From NCBI RefSeq assembly GCF_032108445.1, contig NZ_CP134876.1, positions 3,658,001 through 3,722,000 of the forward strand: 64,000 nucleotides of DNA, given 5' to 3'. Numbering within the stretch: position 1 is the stretch's first letter; every line of letters begins with the position of its first letter. The stretch comes from Micromonospora halotolerans. GTDB taxonomy: Bacteria; Actinomycetota; Actinomycetes; Mycobacteriales; Micromonosporaceae. Position numbers and translations under genes: made by a program. Shown here piece by piece: positions 16,581-26,073 of the stretch. The notes under the pieces are model-generated. The model worked only from the letters and a program-made list of their open reading frames with translations, was not told where the DNA came from and made no database searches.

Positions 16581-17615
16581 GTGACCGGGCAGGACGCGAT
16601 CGTCCACATCGGGGGCTACACGGCGGAGTCGGGCGGGCGGGCCGAGGGCATCGTCGCCGCCCGGCGCGACCCGGCGACGGGGGCGCTGACCCCGCTCGGC
16701 ACGGTGGCGGTCACCCCGTCGCCGTCGTTCCTCGTCCGGCATCCGGCGCTGCCGGTGCTCTATGCGGTCAACGAGCTGGCCGAGGGGCAGGTCAGCGCCT
16801 TCCGGACCGGTCCGGACGGCGACCTCGACCCGCTCGGCGCACGCCCGACCGGCGGGGCGGAGCCCTGCCATCTGGCGGTGGCACCGGACGGCCGGCACCT
16901 GTTCGTGGCGAACTACGGCGGCGGAAGCGTGGCGGTCTTCCCTCTCGACGCCGACGGCACGCCGGGGGAGCGCAGCGACCTGGTCCGGCACGAGGGGCAC
17001 GGCGCCGACCCGGAGCGGCAGGAGCAGGCGCACTGCCACATGGTCTCGCCCGACCCGGCGGCCGGTCCGCTGCTCGCCGTCGACCTGGGCACCGACTCGG
17101 TCTACCGGTACGACCTCGACGTCCCCTCGGGGCGGCTGGTGCCCCGCGCCCCCCGACTGCGGACGCCGGCCGGCACCGGGCCCCGGCACCTGGCCCGGCA
17201 CCCCGACGGGCGGCGCTGCTGGCTCGTCGGCGAGCTGGACGGGACGGTCACCGCGTACGACCTGACCCCGGACGGGCTGCACCAGCGGGTCCGGGTGGAC
17301 GCCAGCGGCCGGGCCGGGCACGTGCAGCCCTCCGAGGTCGCCGTCGGGCCGGACGGCCGTTTCCTCTACGTGGGCAACCGGGGTGTGGGCACGGTCGCGG
17401 TGTTCGCGCTAAACGGCGAGGCGCCCGAGCTGGTGGCCGAGGTGGACACCGGCGGGGAGTGGCCCCGGCACTTCGCCCGGACCGGCGAGCACCTCTACGT
17501 GGCCGACGAGCGGGCCGGCATGATCAGGATCTTCCGGGTGGACCCGGGCACCGGCGTGCCGGAGCCCGTGGGCGAGCCGGTGCCGGTGGCGAGTCCCACC
17601 TGTGTCCGTCCGTGA
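16581..17615 (+). CDS. Lactonase-family beta-propeller protein (6-phosphogluconolactonase type)
   Basis: A soluble seven-bladed propeller of the YbhE/lactonase family (344 residues), proposed to hydrolyse sugar lactones such as 6-phosphogluconolactone. Repeated blades are visible: ALTPLGTVAVTPSPSFLVRHP, GGAEPCHLAVAPDGRHLFVANYGGGSVAVF, HCHMVSPDPA, GPRHLARHPDGRRCWLVGELDGTV, PSEVAVGPDGRFLYVGNRGVGTVAVF and GEWPRHFARTGEHLYVADE. I favour GTG 16581 because GGGAG precedes it, whereas the in-frame ATG at 16557 has no ribosome site. It stands alone downstream of the conservon. The exact substrate is not shown. Confidence 0.88.
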   Translation: MTGQDAIVHIGGYTAESGGRAEGIVAARRDPATGALTPLGTVAVTPSPSFLVRHPALPVLYAVNELAEGQVSAFRTGPDGDLDPLGARPTGGAEPCHLAVAPDGRHLFVANYGGGSVAVFPLDADGTPGERSDLVRHEGHGADPERQEQAHCHMVSPDPAAGPLLAVDLGTDSVYRYDLDVPSGRLVPRAPRLRTPAGTGPRHLARHPDGRRCWLVGELDGTVTAYDLTPDGLHQRVRVDASGRAGHVQPSEVAVGPDGRFLYVGNRGVGTVAVFALNGEAPELVAEVDTGGEWPRHFARTGEHLYVADERAGMIRIFRVDPGTGVPEPVGEPVPVASPTCVRP

Positions 17616-17765
17616 CGGGGCAGTCACCGGAACACCGTCCGCAGTGGACTTTGATCACCTGGGATGACTGACCACTCACTCAATGTGATGATTTGGCGAT
17701 CAACTGTTTCTCCTGCGTAACTTTCGTCCGAACGGTTGTGGCACTAACCCCACGAGATACGCAAG

Positions 17766-19547
17766 ATGGTCACCGTGTCTGGCCGCCATCGCATGCGTTC
17801 GAACCTCCGTGGGGCAGGTGCCGTTGCCGCGGCCACCGCGCTCGTCGTCGTCGTAGCCGGCTCCTGGTTCGGTTATCAGCAGCTGGCCGGCCCGAACTGC
17901 TCGGGGCGGATCGAGCTGTCCGTCGCGGCGGCCCCGGAGATCGCCCCCGCCGTGCGCGGAGCGGCCGACCAGTGGGTCGCCGACGGCGCGGCCGTCGGCG
18001 AGACCTGCATCGCCGTGAACGTCTCCTCCGCCGAGCCGGTCGACGTCGCCGCCGCGGTGGCGAGCAAGCACGGCGCCACCCTGGCCGGGGTCGGGCAGGC
18101 CAGCGGCACCGTGGTCACGCCGGACGTCTGGGTGCCCGACTCCTCCACCTGGCTGCTGCGGCTCAAGAGCGGCGGCGCCACCGCGTTCGCGCCGGCCAAC
18201 GGCGCCTCGATCGCCCGCAGTCCGGTGGTGGTCGCCCTGCCCGAGCCGGTGGCCTCCCGGGTCGGCTGGCCGGACAAGGAGCTGCGCTGGACCGACCTGC
18301 TGGGCCAGGTCACCAGCGGCAAGCCGTTGCGTGCCGGGATCGTCGAGCCGACCCAGGACGCCGCCGGCCTGTCCGGGCTGCTCTCGCTGACCGCCGCCGC
18401 GAGCGCCACGGGCGCCGCCGGCTCGCCGAAGGCCCAGGAGGCGATGGTTGGTGCCCTGCGGGCGCTGGCCACCAACCGCTCCTCGCTGCGGGAGGACCTC
18501 CTGGCCCGCTTCCCGCGCTCGTCGGACCCGACGGCCATCGCCAACGCGCTGGGCGCGGCGGCGCTGTCGGAAGAGGACGTGATCGCGTACAACAACACCA
18601 AGCCGCCGATCCCGCTGGCGGCGCTCTACCTCAAGCCCGATCCGATCGCGCTGGACTACCCGTTCGCCGTGCTGCCCGGCATCGAGCCGACCAAGGCGTC
18701 GGCCGCCCGGGTGCTCTTCGAGGTGCTGCGCACCCCGGGCTTCAAGAACCGGCTGGCCGGTCAGGCCCTGCGGGCGCCGGACGGCAACTGGGGCGACGGG
18801 TTCAAGGCGCCGCAGGGTGCGCCGAGCCCGGCGAACGGCGGCGCGACCGCCATCCCGGCGGCCGGGCAGGGCGGCGCGGCCGACCTGGACCCGGTCGCCA
18901 TCCAGAAGGCGACCACCACCTGGTCGGTGGCGACCCAGTCCGGCCGCATGCTCTGCGTCATCGACGTCTCCGGCTCGATGAAGAAGCCGGTGGCGACCGC
19001 CGGCGGCGCCAGCCGGGAGCAGGTCACCGTCGCCGCCGCGAGTCAGGGCCTGGGGCTCTTCGACGACTCCTGGTCGATCGGCCTGTGGACCTTCTCCACC
19101 AATCTGAACGGATCGCAGGACTACCGCGAGCTGATCGGGATCAAGCCGCTGTCGAGCAACCGCGGCCCGATCCAGCAGCGCCTGGCCGCGATCCGGCCCT
19201 CGAGCGGCAACACCGGCCTCTACGACACGATGCTGGCGGCCTACAAGAAGGTCCAGCAGGACTGGGAGCCCGGCAAGGTCAACTCGATCGTGCTGTTCAC
19301 CGACGGCAAGAACGAGGATGACCACGGCATCTCCCAGAAGGCCCTGCTGAGCCAGCTCAAGCAGCTGCGCGACGAGGAGCAGCCGGTCCAGGTGATCATC
19401 ATCGGCATCGGCACCGAGGTCAGCCTCGCCGAGCTCACGTCGATCACCAAGGAGACCGGCGGTGGCGCCTTCGTCACGACCGACCCGAGCAAGATCGGTG
19501 AGATCTTCCTGCAGGCGATCGCGCTGCGGCCGCCGGCGCCGCGCTGA
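17766..19547 (+). CDS. Substrate-binding-protein-like plus VWA domain lipid/membrane-anchored protein
   Basis: A 593-residue extracytoplasmic protein. An N-terminal membrane anchor/signal (about 14-37, AVAAATALVVVVAGSWFGYQ) precedes a type II periplasmic-binding-like region (about 45-350, with SVAAAPEIAPAVRGAADQW and WVPDSSTWLLRL) and a C-terminal von Willebrand A domain from about 385. The VWA domain has a complete MIDAS: DVSGSMK (DxSxS), the Thr of SSGNTGLYD, and the Asp of LFTDGKNED. The fusion suggests ligand binding coupled to metal-dependent adhesion or protein assembly at the surface. A 15-bp terminator hairpin follows. I know similar architectures in actinobacteria but not a proven function. 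Confidence 0.88.
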   Translation: MVTVSGRHRMRSNLRGAGAVAAATALVVVVAGSWFGYQQLAGPNCSGRIELSVAAAPEIAPAVRGAADQWVADGAAVGETCIAVNVSSAEPVDVAAAVASKHGATLAGVGQASGTVVTPDVWVPDSSTWLLRLKSGGATAFAPANGASIARSPVVVALPEPVASRVGWPDKELRWTDLLGQVTSGKPLRAGIVEPTQDAAGLSGLLSLTAAASATGAAGSPKAQEAMVGALRALATNRSSLREDLLARFPRSSDPTAIANALGAAALSEEDVIAYNNTKPPIPLAALYLKPDPIALDYPFAVLPGIEPTKASAARVLFEVLRTPGFKNRLAGQALRAPDGNWGDGFKAPQGAPSPANGGATAIPAAGQGGAADLDPVAIQKATTTWSVATQSGRMLCVIDVSGSMKKPVATAGGASREQVTVAAASQGLGLFDDSWSIGLWTFSTNLNGSQDYRELIGIKPLSSNRGPIQQRLAAIRPSSGNTGLYDTMLAAYKKVQQDWEPGKVNSIVLFTDGKNEDDHGISQKALLSQLKQLRDEEQPVQVIIIGIGTEVSLAELTSITKETGGGAFVTTDPSKIGEIFLQAIALRPPAPR

Positions 19548-19566
19548 TCCGGCACTCAGTGAGGGT

Positions 19567-19601
19567 GTTCCGCCGTACCGGCAGATCCGGTACGGCGGAA
19601 C
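19567..19601 (+). terminator. Perfect 15-bp hairpin terminator
   Basis: Arms GTTCCGCCGTACCGG (19567-19581) and its exact complement (19587-19601) flank a CAGAT loop, 20 nt after the VWA gene stop. Confidence 0.9.
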
Positions 19602-19750
19602 GCTTCTCGGTAGAAGAGAACTGACGGCAATGTGTCCGAAGCAATCGGTAACCATAATTGTCGAGGCAAGATGACCGGGTGCTCCGAACCGCGGGATCCC
19701 CACCGGGACCGCGCGGCGCGGGGTCGTCCTGAGCGAAGTGGGGAGGGCCG

Positions 19751-21235
19751 GTGACCTCGGCGACGCTGTTGACCCCCGCCAGCACGTCGTCGCGACCCGG
19801 TGGCGACCGCCCCGGACCGACGACGCGCGCCGCGGAGCGGGCCTACATCCGGGTCCTGGCGGTGCTGGACACCGCCGTGCTGACCGTCGCCATCCTGATC
19901 GGGTACGTGGCCCGGTTCGGCGACGAGGAACCGAGCGGCTCCGAGATCCCCTACGTGGTGGTCGCGCCCGCCCTGCTGCTGGTCTGGCTGGTTTCGCTCA
20001 AGGCGATGCGCTGCTACGACGACCAGGTGCTGGGCTACGGCGCCGACGAGTACCGGCGGGTCAGCGCGGCGAGCCTGCGGCTGGCCGGCGGCATCGCCAT
20101 CGCCGGCTACATCGCCGACGTGGGGGTCTCCCGCGGCTTCCTGGCCATCTCCTTCGCGGTCGGCACGCTCGGCCTGGAGGTGGCCCGGTTCGCCGCCCGC
20201 AAGCGGCTGCACCGCGCCCGCGACCGGGGCGCCGGCTGGTCCCGCAAGGTGCTGGTGGTCGGCGACACCGCGCACGTGCTGGAGCTGGTGCACACGCTGC
20301 GCCGCGAGCCCTACGCCGGCTACCAGGTCGTCGGCGCCTGCATCCCGGACGCGCTGCTCGCCCCGGTGCCGCAGCGGCTGGGCGACGTGCCGGTGGTGGG
20401 CTCCTTCCGGGGCATCCCGGAGGCGGCCACCGCGATCGGCGCGGACACCGTGGCGGTCACCGCCTCGGGCGAGCTGACCGCGGCCCGGCTGCGCCGGCTG
20501 GGCTGGCAGCTGGAGGGCACGGGTGTCGACCTCGTGGTGGCCCCGGCGCTCACCGACGTCGCCGGCCCGCGCATCCACACCCGGCCGGTGGCCGGCCTGC
20601 CGCTGATCCACGTCGAGGCGCCCGAGTTCCGGGGCGCCCGCAAGCTGGTCAAGGGTTTCGTCGACCGGTCGATCTCGCTGATCGCCCTGCTCCTGCTGTC
20701 GCCGCTGCTGGCGGTGATCGCCCTGGCCATCAAGCTGGACAGCCGCGGCCCGGTGCTGTTCCGCCAGACCCGGGTCGGTCAGGGCGGCAAGGAGTTCGGC
20801 GTCTTCAAGTTCCGCACCATGGTCGTCAACGCCGACGCCCTGCTCGCCGAGCTGGCCGCACGCAACGAGACCGACGGCCTGATGTTCAAAATGCGCGACG
20901 ACCCCCGGGTGACCCGGGTGGGCCGGCTGCTGCGCAAGTGGTCCCTGGACGAGCTGCCCCAGCTGGCCAACGTGCTGCTCGGCCAGATGAGCCTGGTCGG
21001 TCCGCGCCCGCCGCTGCCCTCCGAGGTGGCCCGCTACGACGGCGACGTGGCCCGCCGGCTGCTGGTCAAGCCCGGCATGACCGGCCTCTGGCAGGTCAGC
21101 GGCCGGTCCGACCTGAGCTGGGAGGACGGCATCCGGCTCGACCTCTACTACGTGGAGAACTGGTCTCTGGCCGCCGACCTCACCATCCTCTGGAAGACGT
21201 TCGGCGCGGTGGTCAACAGCCGCGGCGCGTACTGA
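19751..21235 (+). CDS. Undecaprenyl-phosphate sugar-1-phosphate transferase (exopolysaccharide initiation)
   Basis: Starts exopolysaccharide repeat-unit assembly by moving a sugar-1-phosphate from a nucleotide sugar to undecaprenyl phosphate at the membrane. The 494 residues comprise N-terminal membrane helices (about 30-130), a CoA-binding-like Rossmann part (VLVVGDTAHVLELVH, about 165-180), a membrane-associated helix (RSISLIALLLLSPLLAVIAL), and the bac_transf catalytic core (DSRGPVLFRQTRVGQGGKEF, FKFRTMVVNAD, KWSLDELPQLANVLLGQMSL, VGPRPPLPSEV, KPGMTGLWQVSGRS). It starts at GTG 19751 with GGGAGGG 4 nt upstream. No other polysaccharide genes lie beside it, so it may be an orphan initiator. 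Sugar specificity cannot be read. Confidence 0.93.
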   Translation: MTSATLLTPASTSSRPGGDRPGPTTRAAERAYIRVLAVLDTAVLTVAILIGYVARFGDEEPSGSEIPYVVVAPALLLVWLVSLKAMRCYDDQVLGYGADEYRRVSAASLRLAGGIAIAGYIADVGVSRGFLAISFAVGTLGLEVARFAARKRLHRARDRGAGWSRKVLVVGDTAHVLELVHTLRREPYAGYQVVGACIPDALLAPVPQRLGDVPVVGSFRGIPEAATAIGADTVAVTASGELTAARLRRLGWQLEGTGVDLVVAPALTDVAGPRIHTRPVAGLPLIHVEAPEFRGARKLVKGFVDRSISLIALLLLSPLLAVIALAIKLDSRGPVLFRQTRVGQGGKEFGVFKFRTMVVNADALLAELAARNETDGLMFKMRDDPRVTRVGRLLRKWSLDELPQLANVLLGQMSLVGPRPPLPSEVARYDGDVARRLLVKPGMTGLWQVSGRSDLSWEDGIRLDLYYVENWSLAADLTILWKTFGAVVNSRGAY

Positions 21236-21257
21236 CCCGGCGGGCGGCCGGGGCCGG

Positions 21258-22388
21258 TCAGGGCTGCGGGCCGAGCCAGTCCAGGCAGACCACCACCGCG
21301 TCGTCGACCAGGTCGCCGGCCACGAAGGCGCGCAGGTCGCCGATCAGCGACCGGACGGCGTCCAGCGGCTCCATCGGCCCGGTGCGCCGCAGGAAGCGGT
21401 CCAGCGCGGTCTCGCCGTAGCGGATCCGCTCCTGGGTGGCGTCGATGACCCCGTCGCTGACCACGAAGAGCCGGTCCCCGCGCTGCAGCTCGAAGCGCTG
21501 CTCCCGGTAGTCGGTGCCCTCGAACATGCCGAGCGGGAACTGCTTGTCCAGGACCTGCTCGGTCACCTCGCCGTCGCGCAGCAGCACCAGGCGGGGCGAG
21601 CCGGCGTCGACCACGTTCAGCGTCCCGGTCGCCAGGTCCAGCTCCAGCAGGAGCGCGGAGAGGTGCTGCTCGCCCCGGTGCAGCGCGTAGATCGCCTGGT
21701 CCGCGAGGGCGGCCTGGTCGGCCAGCCCCAGCTGGGCGCGGCGGGCGTTGCGCAGCGCGTGGGTGGCCAGCGAGGTGAGCATCGAGGCGGCCACCCCCTC
21801 GCCCGAGCCGTTGATCACCGACAGCCAGAGCCGGTGGCCGTCGTCGGACCAGTCGAAGCCGTCGCCGCGCACCGCGTACGCGGGCTCCAGCTGGCCGGCC
21901 AGGCTGAAGGAGGGGCGGATCCGGCTGCGGCCGGGCAGCAGCTCCCACTGCATCTCGGCGGCCAGGGTGAGCCGGCGGCTGCGCCGGGCGGTCAGGTAGA
22001 TGTCCGTGGTGGCCGCCACGGCGGCCAGCTCGTGCCCGAGAGCGGTGGCGACGGCGTCCAGCTCGGCCAGGGCGGCCGGGTCAGCCGGCACCGGTGCGAT
22101 CCGGAGCACCCCGCGCCGCTCGCCGCGCATCCCGACCGGGAACCAGCCGGTGCCCTCCGACACGATGGGCTCCTGGTGGTCGAAGCAGCGCCAGGCCGGG
22201 TGGCCGGGGGTGACGATCGACTCACCCCCGCCCAGCGGCAGCAGCGCGGCCAACCGGTAGTCGACCTGGTACAGCTCGGTGCGGGTGATCCCGTACGACC
22301 GTTCCAGCTCGGCGGCGAGCCGGTCGACGAGCTGGTCGGTCGGCGCCTCGGTGAGGCTCCGCCGTGCCCGATCCTCCGGTCCGCTCAT
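21258..22388 (-). CDS. SpoIIE-type protein serine/threonine phosphatase with N-terminal GAF-like domain
   Basis: A PP2C-family phosphatase (376 residues) of the kind that dephosphorylates anti-sigma-factor antagonists in partner-switching pathways. An N-terminal GAF-like sensor (about 20-135) is followed by the SpoIIE domain (about 155-372) with GDGFDWSDDG, SGEGVAASML, LFVVSDGVIDATQE and DDAVVVCLDWL; the aspartates in the first, third and last are the usual Mn/Mg ligands. It starts 57 nt from a divergent MarR gene. There is no anti-sigma factor or antagonist gene next to it, so its target is elsewhere. Confidence 0.9.
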   Translation of the reverse strand: MSGPEDRARRSLTEAPTDQLVDRLAAELERSYGITRTELYQVDYRLAALLPLGGGESIVTPGHPAWRCFDHQEPIVSEGTGWFPVGMRGERRGVLRIAPVPADPAALAELDAVATALGHELAAVAATTDIYLTARRSRRLTLAAEMQWELLPGRSRIRPSFSLAGQLEPAYAVRGDGFDWSDDGHRLWLSVINGSGEGVAASMLTSLATHALRNARRAQLGLADQAALADQAIYALHRGEQHLSALLLELDLATGTLNVVDAGSPRLVLLRDGEVTEQVLDKQFPLGMFEGTDYREQRFELQRGDRLFVVSDGVIDATQERIRYGETALDRFLRRTGPMEPLDAVRSLIGDLRAFVAGDLVDDAVVVCLDWLGPQP

Positions 22389-22428
22389 CTTTGCTCCTTT
22401 GCACAGGTCGTCGGCCTGGTGAGGCGGG

Positions 22429-22434
22429 TAGTCT
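22429..22434 (+). promoter_or_regulatory. -10 hexamer for the MarR gene
   Basis: TAGTCT ends 10 nt before the ATG at 22445, and no Shine-Dalgarno sequence lies between. The mRNA would have almost no 5' leader. Confidence 0.5.
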
Positions 22435-22444
22435 CGGGCCCACC

Positions 22445-23008
22445 ATGGCCGAAGAACGCGGTCCCCAGGGACCTGATGCGAGTATGGCCGCCGACCTCGA
22501 CGAGGCGGCGGGCACCCTGCTGGCTGTCTGGGAGGCGGCCCGGGAGCGGACCACGAGCCGGCTCTCCGGTGCCCAGTTGCGCGCGGTCATGGTCGTCGAG
22601 CAGTACGACGGGATCAACCTCCGCCGGCTCGCCACGCTGACCGACATGCTGCTCTCCTCCGCCAGCCGGCTCTGCGACCGGCTGGTGGCGGCCGGCATGC
22701 TGGAGCGGGAGCCGGGCCGGTACGACCGGCGCGAGATCGCCCTGCACCTCACCCCGGCGGCCACCCGGCTCCTCGGCGAGCTGCGCGCCGACCGGCGCCA
22801 GCGGCTGGACCGGATCCTGGTCGGCATGAGCCCGGAGGGGCGGGCGGCGCTGGTGCGCGGGATGCGCGAGTTCGACGAGGTCGCCCGACGCGGGGAGGCC
22901 GCCGCGGCGGAGGGCTGGCCGGTGCTCCAGCCATCGGGGGAGCGGATCGGCGACCCGCAGCCCGAGCCGGAGTCACCCGGCGAGCCGCCGGTGGCCCGCA
23001 CCGCCTGA
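22445..23008 (+). CDS. MarR-family transcriptional regulator
   Basis: A winged-helix repressor/activator of 187 residues. The DNA-binding core is GAQLRAVMVVEQYDGINLRRLATLTDMLLSSASRLCDRLVAAGMLEREPGRYDRREIALHLT, which includes the recognition helix (LSSASRLCDRL) and the wing (DRREIALHLT). I chose ATG 22445; the upstream extension has no family features. It is read divergently from the GAF-SpoIIE phosphatase and runs into the 3' end of the second phosphatase gene with a 36-nt convergent overlap. The flanking phosphatases suggest it may control one of them, but no clear operator is visible in the 57-nt gap. Confidence 0.85.
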   Translation: MAEERGPQGPDASMAADLDEAAGTLLAVWEAARERTTSRLSGAQLRAVMVVEQYDGINLRRLATLTDMLLSSASRLCDRLVAAGMLEREPGRYDRREIALHLTPAATRLLGELRADRRQRLDRILVGMSPEGRAALVRGMREFDEVARRGEAAAAEGWPVLQPSGERIGDPQPEPESPGEPPVARTA

Positions 23009-24631
23009 CCGGCCCGGGCCGGGCCCTCCCGCCGCCACGACCAGCATGGCGACGTCGTCGTGCACCTGGCCGTCGAGCCACTCGTCGACGAGCTGGAGCA
23101 GCCGGTCGACCAGCGCGGCGGGCGGCAGCCCGGCTCCGGACGCGAGCGCCCGCCGCAGCCGGGCGTCGCCGAACATCTCCAGCCGGCTGGGCCCGCCCCG
23201 GGCCTCGGTCACCCCGTCGGTGTACGCCACCAGCACGTCGCCCGGGGCCAGGCGTACCTCCGCCTCGACGAAGCGGGCCGCGGTCAGCGCGCCGACCGGC
23301 ATGCCGCCGACCCGGACCGGCTCGATCCGGCCGTCGGTGCGGACCACCAGCGGGGCCGGGTGGCCGCCGCCGGCCACCCGGACCAGCAGCCCGCCGCCCG
23401 GCTCGCGGGTCAGGGCGCCCAGCAGGAGGGTGGTGAACTGGGCCCGGCGGGCCGCGTCGGGTGCGTCCAGCAGCGCGTGGTTGAGCAGTTCCATCAGCTC
23501 CCGCGGGCGTTGCTCGACCAGCCGCAGGGTCTGCAGCGACTGGCGTACCCGCCCGGTCAGCACGGCCGCGCCGACCCCCTTGCCGCACACGTCGCCGAGG
23601 GCGAAGAGGCCGCCGCCGGGGGTGGGGAAGAGGTCGTAGAAGTCGCCCCCGATGCGCAGCGTGTCCCCGGCGGCACGGTAGCCGCCGGCCAGCGTCATCC
23701 CGGGAAGCGGCGGCAGGTCCGGGGGGAGGAGGCTGTTCTGGAGCACGCGGGCCAGGTTCGCCTGCTCCCCGTAGAGGTCGGCCGCCGCCAGCGCGGCGCC
23801 AGCCCGGGCCGCGAACTCCCGCGCCAGCTCGACCTCGCGCGGGTCGAAGCCGCTCCGCCCGGGACGGCGGGCCAGGATGAGCGCGCCGGCCGGGCCGCCG
23901 GCGCTGCGCATCGGGCTGATCAGCACGGCGCCGGGCCGGCCGAAACCCGCGGGCAGCAGCTCGCCCAGCTCGGCCAGCTCGGCGTCGAGCCAGGGGCCGG
24001 ACTCGGTGGCGTCGCCGTCGAGCGCCTCGACCAGGCCGGGCGCCGACTCGACCACCGGCCAGCCGGCGACGCCGGTGACCGGGCCGGGCTCGTCGGCGGC
24101 GTACCGGACCCAGTGCGGCAGGTCCTCGGCGGGCGGGGACGGGCGGTGCACGGCCACGGCGGCGTCGGCCAGGTGGGGCACCGGGAGGGTGACGGCGGCG
24201 CGCAGCGTCTGGTCCCGGTGCAGGGAGAGCCCGAGGCGGCTGCCCGCCTGGGCCAGGAAGGCGGTGCGGGACCGCTCGGCCCGCAGCGCGTCGTCGCGCG
24301 CCTGCTCCTCGGTGACGTCCCGCACGTACCAGGCGCAGGTGCCGGCGGCCAGCCGGCGCCGGACGCCACGCAACCGCCGGCCGTGGTGCTCGGCGTCGAA
24401 GGTCCCGCCGTCGCCGCGCACGGCGTCCGCCAGCGCGGGCACCGGGCAGTTGGCCAGGTCGACGCCGGGGGAGAGCTCGGGGAGGAGTTCCGCGGCCGCG
24501 GCGTTGACCAGGGTGACGACGCCGGCCCGGTCGGTGGTCACGACGGCCTCGGCGAGCCCGTCCAGCAGTTCGCGGGCGAGCCGGGAGTCGTCCGGCAGCG
24601 CGGCCCCGGCCGACGGTCGGGCGGTCCTCAT
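22973..24631 (-). CDS. PAS-GAF-SpoIIE protein phosphatase
   Basis: A 552-residue signal-responsive PP2C phosphatase. Order: PAS domain (about 15-100, [20 protein letters not shown] ... [12 protein letters not shown]), GAF domain (about 125-290, ending [20 protein letters not shown]), linker helix [17 protein letters not shown], and SpoIIE domain with [37 protein letters not shown] and [10 protein letters not shown]. All acidic metal ligands are present. I start at ATG 24631 because the upstream extension is Pro/Arg low-complexity. It likely dephosphorylates an anti-sigma antagonist encoded elsewhere. Its last 36 nt overlap the convergent MarR gene. Confidence 0.92.
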   Translation of the reverse strand: MRTARPSAGAALPDDSRLARELLDGLAEAVVTTDRAGVVTLVNAAAAELLPELSPGVDLANCPVPALADAVRGDGGTFDAEHHGRRLRGVRRRLAAGTCAWYVRDVTEEQARDDALRAERSRTAFLAQAGSRLGLSLHRDQTLRAAVTLPVPHLADAAVAVHRPSPPAEDLPHWVRYAADEPGPVTGVAGWPVVESAPGLVEALDGDATESGPWLDAELAELGELLPAGFGRPGAVLISPMRSAGGPAGALILARRPGRSGFDPREVELAREFAARAGAALAAADLYGEQANLARVLQNSLLPPDLPPLPGMTLAGGYRAAGDTLRIGGDFYDLFPTPGGGLFALGDVCGKGVGAAVLTGRVRQSLQTLRLVEQRPRELMELLNHALLDAPDAARRAQFTTLLLGALTREPGGGLLVRVAGGGHPAPLVVRTDGRIEPVRVGGMPVGALTAARFVEAEVRLAPGDVLVAYTDGVTEARGGPSRLEMFGDARLRRALASGAGLPPAALVDRLLQLVDEWLDGQVHDDVAMLVVAAGGPGPGRSGGAGHRRLAG

Positions 24632-24761
24632 CGCCGGGGGCGGGGCGCTTCGGTCTGTCGAACCGTGCGCATGCTGTCGGTGCACTCCTCGATCGCGATC
24701 CGTTGCCTGGCGGCAAGCGTACCGAGCGGGGGCGCCGGAAGCCCACGGAGGAGCGCCGCGG

Positions 24762-26021
24762 TCAGCCGGAACGGGCCAGCCAGGCGACCGGACGGTCCAC
24801 CACCCGGCGGACCACCGAGGCGGCCCCACCGACCGCCGCGGAGCGCGCCCCGAGCGCCGCCGGGCGCACCGTCACCGGGGACCAGGCGGCGGTGAGCACC
24901 CGCCGGGAGATCTCCGCGACCACGGGCGGGCGCAGCCAGGGGGCGAGCGGGGCGTATCCGCCGCCGAGCACCACGGTGTCCAGGTCCAGCAGGTTCACCA
25001 CGCCCGCCACGGCCACCCCGAGGGCGGTCCCGGCATCCGCCAGGGCGGTCAGCGCGGCCGGGTCGCCCGCCCCGGCCAGGTCGGCCAGCCGGGTGGCGGC
25101 GGTGTCCGCGGGCAGGTCCGCGCCGGTCAGGCCGGCGGCGGCCAGGATGGCCTCCTGGCCCGCGTACCGCTCCAGGCAGCCCTGGCCGCCGCAGCGGCAC
25201 GGCCGCCCCTGCGGCTGCACCGGGATGTGACCGATCTCGCCGCTCCAGCCGCGCGCGCCCCGGTAGAGCACCCCGTCCAGCACGATCCCGGCGCCGATGC
25301 CGATCTCGCCGGTGATGTGCAGGAAGCTGGTCGAGCCCGGTGGGCCGGCGTGCAGCTCGCCGAGGGCGGCCAGGTTGGCCTCGTTGTCGACCACCAGCGG
25401 GGGGATGCCGGCGACCGGCTCGGCGAGCGGGCGCCCGGCGAGCAGGGCGGGCACGTCGACGTCCCGCCAGCCGAGGTTGGGGGCGAGCCGGACCAGGCCG
25501 CCGCCGTCGACCAGGCCCGGTACGGCGAGCGCCGCGCCGGCCAGGGTCAGCCCGTCGCGTGCGGCGGCGGCGCGGGCCTCGGCGGCCAGGGCGGCGAGCC
25601 GCTCCAGGGCGTCGGCGGGGGAGACCGGGCGCAGGTCGGCGCGGCGCACCAGGTGGTGCCGGACCGCCCCGGTGAGGTCGACCACGCAGGCGGCCAGGTA
25701 GTCGACGTTCACCTCCAGGCCGAGCCCGGCCGGGCCGTCGGCGGCCAGCACCAGCCCGCGGGCGGGCCGCCCGGCCCCGGTGCGCGGCGCGGGTTCGGCC
25801 TCGGCGACCAGCCGGCCGGCGATGAGGTCGTCCACGACGGCGGAGACGGTGGCCCGGGTCAGCCCGGTTTCGGCGGCGATTCCGGCGCGGGACGGCGGTC
25901 GGTCGGCGGTGGCGATCCGCCGGAGCACGACGGCGAGGTTGAGCTCGCGCAGGCTGCCCTGGCGGACCGCGCCGGCGGTGCTGGGGCTGGTCACCCCTTG
26001 ACAGTGCCACAGCGTGGTCAT
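24762..26021 (-). CDS. xylR: ROK-family repressor, probable xylose repressor
   Basis: A cytoplasmic DNA-binding sensor of 419 residues. An N-terminal winged helix (about 20-80, [44 protein letters not shown]) is fused to a ROK sugar-kinase fold ([62 protein letters not shown]). The Cys cluster CRCGGQGC is the ROK zinc motif. It is divergent from xylA, and the gap holds a sigma-70 promoter and a small inverted repeat. The ATG at 26021 overlaps the xylA -10 and has no ribosome site; the in-frame GTG at 25994 is an alternative, and a near-leaderless message is likely. The role as repressor released by xylose is by analogy with XylR. Confidence 0.88.
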   Translation of the reverse strand: MTTLWHCQGVTSPSTAGAVRQGSLRELNLAVVLRRIATADRPPSRAGIAAETGLTRATVSAVVDDLIAGRLVAEAEPAPRTGAGRPARGLVLAADGPAGLGLEVNVDYLAACVVDLTGAVRHHLVRRADLRPVSPADALERLAALAAEARAAAARDGLTLAGAALAVPGLVDGGGLVRLAPNLGWRDVDVPALLAGRPLAEPVAGIPPLVVDNEANLAALGELHAGPPGSTSFLHITGEIGIGAGIVLDGVLYRGARGWSGEIGHIPVQPQGRPCRCGGQGCLERYAGQEAILAAAGLTGADLPADTAATRLADLAGAGDPAALTALADAGTALGVAVAGVVNLLDLDTVVLGGGYAPLAPWLRPPVVAEISRRVLTAAWSPVTVRPAALGARSAAVGGAASVVRRVVDRPVAWLARSG

Positions 26022-26026
26022 TTAAT
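25998..26026 (+). promoter_or_regulatory. xylA promoter (TTGACA, 17 bp, TTTAAT)
   Basis: A -35 TTGACA at 25998-26003 and a -10 TTTAAT at 26021-26026, spaced by exactly 17 bp, give near-consensus sigma-70-type boxes, which is rare in this GC-rich window. The predicted start lies near 26033, about 40 nt before xylA. Confidence 0.85.
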
Positions 26027-26038
26027 TCAACCACTGAA
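26026..26038. promoter_or_regulatory. Probable XylR operator
   Basis: TTCA-ACCAC-TGAA is an inverted repeat in an A/T-rich patch that overlaps the end of the xylA -10 and the predicted start site. It is well placed for repression of xylA and of the divergent repressor gene. Assignment is by position. Confidence 0.6.
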
Positions 26039-26073
26039 CAAATTGCGGACGACACCACCACCCGGAGGTCCCC

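Noticed and set aside
17700..24600. Exopolysaccharide gene cluster around the sugar-phosphate transferase
   Set aside because: No glycosyltransferase, flippase, polymerase or tyrosine-kinase genes are adjacent, so the transferase looks like an orphan.
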